A stretch of DNA of 11,022 bases, taken from assembly GCA_964612925.1 (NCBI GenBank), contig CAZTFU010000041.1, positions 1 to 11,022 on the forward strand, in the 5' to 3' direction. Below are positions 5,828 to 11,022 of this stretch, piece by piece. The translations under genes and the position numbers were made by a program. Numbering within the stretch: position 1 is the first letter of the stretch; each line of letters begins with the position of its first letter. The notes under the pieces were generated by a model that was not told the DNA's origin, searched no databases, and saw only the letters and a list, made by a program, of their open reading frames with translations. The DNA comes from Phil1 sp964612925. Lineage in GTDB: Bacteria; Bacillota; Clostridia; Christensenellales; CAG-138.

Positions 5828-7159
5828 TTACTCCGCCGCGTCGGCTTGGGGCGGGGTGTCCTTGCTGATCGTGCAGTGGACTATGCGGTGATCCGCAATG
5901 CGGTCCACGTCGGCATGTATGCCGCATATGCTTATGCCAAAGCGACTGCCGTCCGCGGGTATGGCATCGAATGAGGAGAAGATCAGACCGCCTATGGTCT
6001 CAAATTCCTCGGTGGGCAGTTCGAGGGAGAACAGCTCCGCTATGTCCTCAAGCGGAGCACAGCCGCCGCAGGAGTATTTGCCGCCGCCTATCGGGGTTAT
6101 GGCCTCCTCGTCGTCGGCTTCATCGCCGTCTATATCACCGACTATCTGTTCAACTATGTCATTCATGGTAACTATACCGCTCATGCCGCCGTATTCGTCA
6201 AGTACAATGGCGAAATGGTTGCGACTGCGGCGCATCTCGCGGAAAAGATCGTCCGCCTTTACGCTTTCGGGTACGAACAACGCGGGCGTGACCGCCGCCG
6301 CCATCACGCTTTCACGACTGCGATCGCCAAGCTTCAAATAGTCACGCGCCTTCAATACGCCTATAACGTTGTCCGCCGTATCCTCACACACGGGATAATG
6401 CGAATGGTTTGTGGTGTTTACGATTTCCGTCCACTCTTCATCACTTTCCTCTGTATAGAGCATATCAACCATTGTGCGGTGAGTGAGCATGTCGGCCGCG
6501 GTGACATCGTTAAATTCGAACACGTTTTGCAGCAGTTCCTTTTCCTCCGCCTCTATCGCGCCTTTTTCACTGCCCGCATCTATCATCATGCGTATTTCCT
6601 CTTCGGTAACGGAATCGTCCTCCTCGTTCGGGTCTATGCCCAAAAGTTTAAGCACAAGATTTGTGCTTGACGTAAGCAGCCACACTATTGGCTTGAACGC
6701 CGCGGATATAAAGGATATTATGCCGCTGAGCGCAAGGGCAATGCTCTCCGCCTTTTTCATTGCAAGGCGTTTTGGCACAAGTTCACCGAATACAAGGGTA
6801 AAAAAGCTGAGTATAAGCGTTATGATCACAACGCATATGCTGTTTAGCAGGTGTTCGTTTATGTTTACACCCGTGCTTTGTATAAGTAAAACCAGCCTGT
6901 CGGAAAAATTCTCCGCGGCAAATGCACTGCCCAAGAACCCCGCAAGCGTTATTGATATCTGAATGGTCGCAAGAAAGCGCGCCGGCTGCTCGGTAAGCTT
7001 ACTTAGCCTTATTGCGCGTTTGTCTCCGCTTGAAGCAAGCTTTGCAAGACGAATATCCTTAACGGACAAAACCGCAATTTCCGCGCACGCAAATACCGCA
7101 TTGAGCAGAATAAAGAAGAGTTGAAGCAACAGTAGACCTATAAGTGGGTCGCCATCCAT
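5828..7159 (-). CDS. CNNM/CorC (HlyC-type) transporter with CBS pair
   Basis: This 443-residue membrane protein has the classical architecture of the family once called hemolysin C: a CNNM (DUF21) domain with about four hydrophobic segments (about 5-30, 62-82, 105-125, 138-165) including the signature GELVPKRLAM (125-134), a CBS pair (about 216-343, with DEYGGMSGIVTMNDIVEQIV at 321-340) and a C-terminal CorC_HlyC domain (about 355-432). Family members include Mg2+ exporters or protection factors such as MpfA of Staphylococcus aureus, and the E. coli polyamine exporter PaeA; the substrate here is not readable. GGAGGA about 11 nt upstream supports the ATG. It is a single-gene unit, divergent from the Spo0A-C gene, with its own promoter and a long folded leader. 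Confidence 0.93.
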   Translation of the reverse strand: MDGDPLIGLLLLQLFFILLNAVFACAEIAVLSVKDIRLAKLASSGDKRAIRLSKLTEQPARFLATIQISITLAGFLGSAFAAENFSDRLVLLIQSTGVNINEHLLNSICVVIITLILSFFTLVFGELVPKRLAMKKAESIALALSGIISFISAAFKPIVWLLTSSTNLVLKLLGIDPNEEDDSVTEEEIRMMIDAGSEKGAIEAEEKELLQNVFEFNDVTAADMLTHRTMVDMLYTEESDEEWTEIVNTTNHSHYPVCEDTADNVIGVLKARDYLKLGDRSRESVMAAAVTPALFVPESVKADDLFREMRRSRNHFAIVLDEYGGMSGIVTMNDIVEQIVGDIDGDEADDEEAITPIGGGKYSCGGCAPLEDIAELFSLELPTEEFETIGGLIFSSFDAIPADGSRFGISICGIHADVDRIADHRIVHCTISKDTPPQADAAE

Positions 7160-7369
7160 TTTGTGTTAAATCCTCCAAAATAAAATTAAGTGAATATGCA
7201 GAAAAATCATAATCTGCCCGCCCAAGGGAACCTTCCCTTCAGCCGAACGAATTATGACCTGAAACAAAGCATTATTCGGTTTTGTCGCGGATCAGGGCTT
7301 GACGCTTCGGCGCCGCACTCGTCCATCACTGCATACTCCTTTACATTAGGCTGTAAGCCTATAAATCTA
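7160..7369 (-). promoter_or_regulatory. Long structured leader of the CNNM gene, candidate cis-regulatory RNA
   Basis: The promoter at 7376-7404 would give a leader of about 210 nt. It begins with the perfect hairpin TAGGCT-TAC-AGCCTA (7361-7347). Later an outer stem TCATAAT/ATTATGA (7207-7213 with 7251-7257) encloses a perfect AAGGGAA-CC-TTCCCTT hairpin (7224-7239), with an internal loop of about 10 bases on each side. This lies about 45 nt before the ribosome binding site. The conserved cores of the M-box, yybP-ykoY, ydaO, NiCo and cobalamin riboswitches are not recognisable. A metal- or metabolite-responsive element is plausible because of the transporter it precedes, but this is inference. 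Confidence 0.4.
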
Positions 7370-7375
7370 TTTAAC

Positions 7376-7404
7376 ATTATATAATTAAACATGTGCAAAT
7401 GCAA
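7376..7404 (-). promoter_or_regulatory. Sigma-A-type promoter of the CNNM gene
   Basis: On the minus strand -35 TTGCAT (7404-7399) and a perfect -10 TATAAT (7381-7376) are 17 bases apart. Transcription would begin near 7369. Confidence 0.7.
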
Positions 7405-7411
7405 CAGCTTT

Positions 7412-7428
7412 ATTTTATTCGATAAAAT
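7412..7428. promoter_or_regulatory. AT-rich palindrome with a 0A-box-like core, possible operator
   Basis: ATTTTAT-TCG-ATAAAAT is a perfect 7-bp inverted repeat in the divergent region, just upstream of the CNNM -35 box. The centre on the minus strand, TATCGAA, differs by one base from the Spo0A box TGTCGAA. The next gene encodes a Spo0A-type DNA-binding domain, so autoregulation is possible. A seven-base near match is weak evidence on its own. Confidence 0.3.
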
Positions 7429-7526
7429 GTGATATGCCGCAGTTAGCTCCTCACGCCCTGCAAAAAGCGGTAGGTGTAATATATAAATAGGTAAAAACCA
7501 CGGAGGATTTTAAGGAGGGTATTATT

Positions 7527-7859
7527 ATGTTGCGTTGGAACATTGAGGAAAAACTGCTGGAGCTTGGCGCGCCCGCGGGGAGGCACGGCTATGAGCAAAT
7601 GGTCACGGCACTTGAGCTTATAATGCGGCAGGAGGGCGTGATAAGCGTGTCGGGCTGTCTGTATCCGCAGATCGCGGAGCTTATGAATACCCGCGCAGTG
7701 CGTGTGGAGCGCAACATTCGCGAGGAGATAAACGCAATATGGGCGCGCGGCAATCAGCGGCGGCTTGACGAGCTGTTCGTGAACCGCACACAGTGCCCGC
7801 CGGGGTCAAAGGAGTTTTTGTACACGCTTGCGCGGCGGCTTAGGCATGAGTGCATGTAA
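7527..7859 (+). CDS. Orphan Spo0A C-terminal (DNA-binding) domain protein
   Basis: This 110-residue protein consists only of the Spo0A effector domain, a helix-rich DNA-binding fold; the phosphoacceptor receiver and linker of true Spo0A (about 260 residues) are absent. The best marker is YPQIAELMNTRAVRVERNIR (46-65) followed by EEINAIWARGN (66-76), which lines up with the Spo0A recognition-helix region YPDIAKKFNTTASRVERAIR...VAWSRGN. The start has an ideal GGAGG 8 nt upstream (7514-7518). The upstream region holds a TATAAA at 7482-7487 but no good -35. It may bind 0A-box-like DNA without phosphorylation control, or compete with Spo0A; its targets are unknown. No terminator separates it from the Sel1 gene 87 bp away. 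Confidence 0.88.
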   Translation: MLRWNIEEKLLELGAPAGRHGYEQMVTALELIMRQEGVISVSGCLYPQIAELMNTRAVRVERNIREEINAIWARGNQRRLDELFVNRTQCPPGSKEFLYTLARRLRHECM

Positions 7860-7862
7860 CGG

Positions 7863-7891
7863 TTGATTTTGGGTTCGTTTTTTGTTATGCT
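7863..7891 (+). promoter_or_regulatory. Likely promoter of the Sel1-repeat gene
   Basis: TTGATT (7863-7868) and TATGCT (7886-7891) are 17 bases apart, and the -10 is preceded by TGT, an extended -10 feature. It lies between the Spo0A-C stop and the Sel1 start, giving a leader of about 50 nt. Confidence 0.5.
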
Positions 7892-7946
7892 TTTTGTGTA
7901 TGGGCTTATTTTGCCTCCATACAATAATTGTTGGGAGATATCACAC

Positions 7947-8936
7947 ATGGGTTTATTCGGTCTGTTTAATAAAAAGGATACCGCCAAGACGAACAAGGAC
8001 GATAAGAGCGCTCTTTTTGCCGAGGGTCGTTCATTCTATGATAAAAAGAAGTTCCCCGAGGCACTTGCCGCATGGGAACGGGCGGCGGAGCTTGGCTCCG
8101 TCTCGGCTCAGACCAACTGCGGCATAATGTACTTAAACGGCAAGGGCACCGAAAAGAACGCCGAAAAGGCACTCTATTGGTTTGAAAAGGCGGGGGAGCA
8201 GGGCGATGCCAAGGCTCTTTATTCCTGCGGTTCAATGTATTACACGGGCAACGGTGTGGAAAAGAACATCGAAAAGGCTTTCTATTGGTATGAAAAGGCG
8301 GCGGAGCAGGGCGATGTCAGTTCACAATACAACTGCGCCACAATGTACAAAAACGGTAACGGCGTAAGGAGAAATGATGAAAAGGCTCTCTATTGGTTTG
8401 AAAAGGCAGCGGAGCAGGGTCACGCCGTTGCCCAATACAACGCGGGCGTAATGTATTCAAAGGGCATAGGCACGTTTGAAAACTGGGAAAAGGCACTCTA
8501 CTGGTTTGAAAAGGCGGGGGAGCAGGGCGATGTTGACGCTCAGCTCAGGTGCGGCCGCATGTACGAAAATGCGCTGTACGATTCGCTGATTGACAGCAGT
8601 ATCGACCCCGATAAGAGCAGAGCTAAGGCTCTCTATTGGTATGAAAAGGCCGCAGAGCAGGGCAATACGGAGGCTCAGGCAGGCTGCGGCATGATGTATT
8701 TTAAGAGCTCCCCAACCCGTGAAAACAAAGAAAAGTCCCTCTACTGGCTTGAAAAGGCCGCGTCACAGGGCGGAGCGAATGAACTGTACAAATACGGCAT
8801 AATACTTTCCAACTACCGTGAACCGAGACAGGCCTATCAGGTTTTGAAAAAGGCGGCGGCACAGGGTCACGCAAAGGCAAAGGAAAAATGTGAAGAGCTT
8901 ATTAAAAAGGCGGAAAAGAAGGGTGAACACCTCTAA
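7947..8936 (+). CDS. Sel1-repeat (TPR-like) protein
   Basis: This 329-residue soluble protein is a chain of Sel1-like repeats, helical pairs that serve as protein-binding scaffolds. After a short Lys-rich head and a degenerate repeat (about 21-51), seven repeats follow, mostly 36 residues long, each ending in KALYWFEKAAEQG-like sequence; the fifth carries a 9-residue insertion (about 207-223). Cysteines recur at the same repeat position: 58, 94, 130, 202 and 247, with Ala at 166. I see no signal peptide or membrane helix, so it is probably cytoplasmic. The ATG at 7947 has GGGAGA 8 nt upstream and starts with the typical MGLFGLF; the open frame reaches back to a TTG at 7863, but that stretch contains the promoter. 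A strong terminator begins inside the stop codon. Confidence 0.9.
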   Translation: MGLFGLFNKKDTAKTNKDDKSALFAEGRSFYDKKKFPEALAAWERAAELGSVSAQTNCGIMYLNGKGTEKNAEKALYWFEKAGEQGDAKALYSCGSMYYTGNGVEKNIEKAFYWYEKAAEQGDVSSQYNCATMYKNGNGVRRNDEKALYWFEKAAEQGHAVAQYNAGVMYSKGIGTFENWEKALYWFEKAGEQGDVDAQLRCGRMYENALYDSLIDSSIDPDKSRAKALYWYEKAAEQGNTEAQAGCGMMYFKSSPTRENKEKSLYWLEKAASQGGANELYKYGIILSNYREPRQAYQVLKKAAAQGHAKAKEKCEELIKKAEKKGEHL

Positions 8937-8972
8937 GGCTGTCCCCGCGCATTTACTCGGACGGCCTTTTTA
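8935..8972 (+). terminator. Intrinsic terminator of the Sel1-repeat gene
   Basis: AAGGCTGTCC (8935-8944) pairs over 10 bp, with one G-U, with GGACGGCCTT (8959-8968), and TTTTTATA follows. The stem starts on the last two bases of the TAA stop. Confidence 0.88.
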
Positions 8973-9035
8973 TAAGCCTTCGGTTATTTATAGATATTTT
9001 CTTACCAAAGACCGTTTAGAGCGGCGTTTTTCCGT

Positions 9036-9064
9036 TTGACGCGGCATTGAATACGCGCTAACAT
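9036..9064 (+). promoter_or_regulatory. Promoter of the ThrE-type exporter gene
   Basis: TTGACG (9036-9041) and TAACAT (9059-9064) are 17 bases apart, 40 bases before the ATG. The -35 is nearly perfect, the -10 is weak. Confidence 0.55.
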
Positions 9065-9104
9065 ATCCCTTCGGAAAATACTCCTTTGAAAGAGGAAAAA
9101 CGGT

Positions 9105-10337
9105 ATGGACACTCAACTTTTGGCGGACCTTACGGTACAAATAGGCTACGAGCTTGCATTAAGCGGAGCGGAAACATTCCGCATTGAGGAGACAATGCAG
9201 CGCATAGCGACCGCATACGGCGTGGAATGCCAATCATATGCGGTGCCGAACAACGTTATGCTCAGCCTTAACACGCAGGACGGCAACCCCATAATGCTCA
9301 TGCGGCGCGTGGGCTTTCACGGCAACGACCTTGAATCGCTTGAAAAGCTGAATGCACTTTCCCGCCGTATATGTGCCGAAACTCCGAACCCGGCCGTTGC
9401 GGTTCAATGGCTGAAAGATACGCTCAGGGAGCGCCGCAGATACCCAAAATGGCTTGTACTTATCGGTCATTTTATCGTTGCGGCGGGCTTTTGCCCCGCG
9501 TTTGGCGGCTCGCTTACGGACATTTTCTGGGCGGGTACAATGGGGCTTATTATCGGCCTTGTCAAGCGAATAATGGATAAGTTTGAGGTGAACCCGTTTT
9601 TCAGCACCATAATGTCATCCTTTGTAATGGCAATACCCGCGTATATACTTGCGGGGTTTGGGCTGATAAAGTGCGTTGACTCGGTAATAATCAGCACGTT
9701 GATGCTGCTTGTGCCGGGGCTTTTAATAACCAACTCCATGCGAGACATTATCTATGGCGATACCAATTCGGGTATAATACGCATAGTGCAGGTTTTGTTG
9801 AGCGCACTTGCCATTGCGCTCGGCACGGCGGCCGCGTGGCGCGTAACCGCATCCGTATACGGCATAACGGCGCAAAGCAGCACCGTAACGTATTCCGCAT
9901 GGGTACAGGCGATAATGATGGGCATTGCAGGCGGCGGATTTGCGGTGATATGCAACGAGCACGGCAAAGGGTGCCTGCTCAGCATGTTCGGCGGGGTGAT
10001 AACATGGCTGAGCTATCTTCTTTTTCAGCGAATGGGCCTTGACGCATACGAAACCAATCTTGCCGCGGCCGTAATTGCATCAGTATACGCGGAATGCATC
10101 GCCCGAATAAGAAAATATCCCGCAATATCCTATCTTATAATATCAATATTGCCGCTGCTGCCGGGCGCGGGCATATACTACACGATGAGCATCGGCCTTG
10201 AGGGCGATTTGCAGCGCGCCATGTCAAAGGGGCTTGAAACGGCCGGCATAGCGGGCTGCCTTGCGATAGCCATACTGCTCGTATCCTCCGTATTTCGCCT
10301 TATTTCAACCTACAAGGCACGAAAAAGAAGCGCATAA
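9105..10337 (+). CDS. Fused ThrE-type threonine/serine exporter
   Basis: This 410-residue membrane protein joins both halves of the ThrE family: a ThrE domain (PF06738 type, about 7-245), beginning with a soluble part that contains SGAETFRIEETMQRI (20-34), and a ThrE_2 domain (PF12821 type, about 265-400). Hydrophobic segments lie at about 116-134, 140-153, 167-185, 191-208, 227-245, 265-283, 290-308, 318-332, 340-360 and 378-398, giving about ten membrane spans. Hallmarks are the loops PGLLITNSMRDIIYGDT (204-220) and PLLPGAGIYYT (350-360). In E. coli the halves are the separate proteins YjjP and YjjB; the fused form resembles ThrE of Corynebacterium glutamicum. The protein is expected to export threonine or serine; a dicarboxylate role is also known for YjjPB. 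AGAGG 9 nt upstream supports the start. Confidence 0.92.
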   Translation: MDTQLLADLTVQIGYELALSGAETFRIEETMQRIATAYGVECQSYAVPNNVMLSLNTQDGNPIMLMRRVGFHGNDLESLEKLNALSRRICAETPNPAVAVQWLKDTLRERRRYPKWLVLIGHFIVAAGFCPAFGGSLTDIFWAGTMGLIIGLVKRIMDKFEVNPFFSTIMSSFVMAIPAYILAGFGLIKCVDSVIISTLMLLVPGLLITNSMRDIIYGDTNSGIIRIVQVLLSALAIALGTAAAWRVTASVYGITAQSSTVTYSAWVQAIMMGIAGGGFAVICNEHGKGCLLSMFGGVITWLSYLLFQRMGLDAYETNLAAAVIASVYAECIARIRKYPAISYLIISILPLLPGAGIYYTMSIGLEGDLQRAMSKGLETAGIAGCLAIAILLVSSVFRLISTYKARKRSA

Positions 10338-10384
10338 TTCAGGAATCGGGCACGAACCAAACAACAGTCAAAGCATAATTCAGG
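10332..10384 (+). repeat. 12-bp direct repeat around the thrE-type stop
   Basis: GCATAATTCAGG occurs at 10332-10343 (covering the stop codon) and again at 10373-10384, where it runs into the terminator stem. It may be a trace of a small duplication or deletion at the 3' end. Confidence 0.6.
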
Positions 10385-10417
10385 CCGTGTGCAACAAGAA
10401 AGCGCACGGTCTTTTTT
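10383..10417 (+). terminator. Intrinsic terminator of the ThrE-type exporter gene
   Basis: GGCCGTGTGC (10383-10392) pairs over 10 bp, with two G-U pairs, with GCGCACGGTC (10402-10411), followed by six T. Confidence 0.9.
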
Positions 10418-10441
10418 GTGGGGGGAGGGGGAATAATATCA

Positions 10442-10471
10442 CGCCCTCTCCGTCAGCTACGCTGACACCTC
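10442..10471 (+). repeat. 30-bp dispersed repeat, copy 2
   Basis: Exact copy of 5368-5397 in the same orientation. Here the CACCTC border leads into a CTCTCCC-ATA-GGGAGAG hairpin instead of the 33-bp direct repeat, showing that the unit is joined to different partners. Confidence 0.85.
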
Positions 10472-10534
10472 TCCCATAGGGAGAGGCAAGCAAAGTTTGC
10501 ACCACGTCCACTCAGTCTGCCTCCCACCAACCCC

Positions 10535-10700
10535 CCTGCGGCGGAGCCGCTGTGCAAGCGGTAGAAGTTATGCCCTACAGCAAGAACAAACCACTGCACA
10601 AACTCAACTTAGCTGTCCCTGCCTTGTGTCGTTTTGCCCCGCGCATAGCGGGATAAGGAGGGGATGTGGGTGAGTTCGGAGCCGAACGCCTGCAGTGCAG
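10535..10700 (+). repeat. Dispersed repeat of about 170 bp, copy 2
   Basis: Same unit as 5632-5804: the left 46 bases match in 40 positions and the GTTCGGAGCCGAAC core is identical. In this copy the outer arms of the terminal hairpin are lost, but a different perfect palindrome, CCTGCA-G-TGCAGG (10688-10700), stands beside the core. Confidence 0.75.
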
Positions 10701-11022
10701 GATGAAGTGAGGCGGAGAACACGCAGGAACAGGGAGAATTGCGAATGGCAATGAGCAAGGCGACCATGTTCCAAGCGGAAAGGGAGGGAAACTTCCCTCC
10801 CTTCAGCCCGCCCTGCAAAAAGAACAAAAGAAACTCGTTTTGCTTAAACTCATGCGCCACAAGGCGCAGGCAGAGAAGATGGGTTTGCACTAAACGGAAA
10901 ATGCTATAAGCTTGTATTGTGCAACGGCTAACGCCGCCTGAACGTTAGTGCAAAGAGCTAATGTTGCTAAACTTTGCAGGGCGGGTCGGGGGGGATTTCG
11001 ATTTCCCCCCTTCAGACCCCCC

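Larger units (their letters stand above)
10418..11022. other. Gene-free tail with repeats and hairpins
   Basis: No convincing gene is present in the last 605 bases. Two repeat units return (10442-10471 and 10535-10700). Further perfect or near-perfect hairpins are CTCTCCC-ATA-GGGAGAG near 10469-10485, CCTGCA-G-TGCAGG (10688-10700) and AAGGGAGGGAA-AC-TTCCCTCCCTT (10780-10803). There is an inverted pair TTTGCACTAA(A)CG / CGTTAGTGCAAA (10884-10896 with 10943-10954). A GGGTC-G-run / C-run-GACCC structure closes the window (10983-11019). Confidence 0.7.

Noticed and set aside
7160..7369. Known Mg2+ or Mn2+ riboswitch (M-box, yybP-ykoY) or glycine riboswitch before the CNNM gene
   Set aside because: Fragments such as AAAGGAGTA and GCCGAAG recall parts of these motifs, but the remaining conserved cores are missing, so I do not name a class.
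7863..7946. Longer N-terminus for the Sel1-repeat protein from a TTG codon
   Set aside because: This part holds a good promoter and the ribosome binding site for the ATG at 7947; the TTG itself has no Shine-Dalgarno.
10609..10890. Open frame of 93 codons on the minus strand in the right gene-free region
   Set aside because: It runs through the 10535-10700 repeat and the 10780-10803 hairpin, has no family resemblance, and I see no good ribosome binding site.

Overview
This 11,022-base window comes from the chromosome of a moderate-GC member of the Clostridia, most likely an Oscillospirales- or Christensenellales-like gut bacterium. That placement is inferred from three things: a protein made only of the Spo0A DNA-binding domain (a fold confined to endospore-forming Firmicutes), strong AGGAGG-type ribosome binding sites, and sigma-A-like promoters and intrinsic terminators of Firmicutes type. 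I see no rRNA, tRNA, CRISPR array, phage gene or transposase. Isoleucine is written almost entirely as ATA although many other codons end in G or C.

Layout. (1) 1-449 holds no gene; it has one copy of a dispersed hairpin-rich repeat (1-90) and a larger inverted-repeat element (166-398). (2) 450-2383, minus strand: two tandem full-length DHH/DHHA1 phosphoesterase genes of the NrnA type, overlapping by ATGA and driven by a clear promoter at 2411-2439. (3) 2575-5189, plus strand: a membrane-anchored cell-wall hydrolase (two peptidoglycan-binding domains plus NlpC/P60) whose stop codon sits at the start of an ATZ/TRZ-type amidohydrolase that looks like 8-oxoguanine deaminase; a terminator hairpin follows at 5216-5252. 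(4) 5246-5827 is a gene-free mosaic of several repeat families, which recur at 1-90 and at 10442-10700. (5) 5828-7159, minus strand: a CNNM/CorC (HlyC-type) membrane transporter, preceded by a promoter and a leader of about 210 nt that can fold into nested hairpins. (6) 7527-8936, plus strand: the Spo0A-C-only protein and a Sel1-repeat protein with a regular cysteine ladder, ended by a strong terminator. (7) 9105-10337, plus strand: a fused ThrE-type (YjjP+YjjB) serine/threonine exporter with its own promoter and terminator. (8) 10418-11022 has no convincing gene and carries more repeats and hairpins.

The genes do not form one pathway. The two DHH proteins are expected to degrade nanoRNA, pAp or cyclic-dinucleotide breakdown products; the amidohydrolase would handle a (possibly oxidised) purine; the hydrolase remodels the wall; the CNNM and ThrE proteins move ions and amino acids. 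The least explained parts are the inverted-repeat element at 166-398, the mosaic intergenic repeats, the structured leader of the CNNM gene and the orphan Spo0A-C regulator. I did not find a convincing new multi-gene system here.
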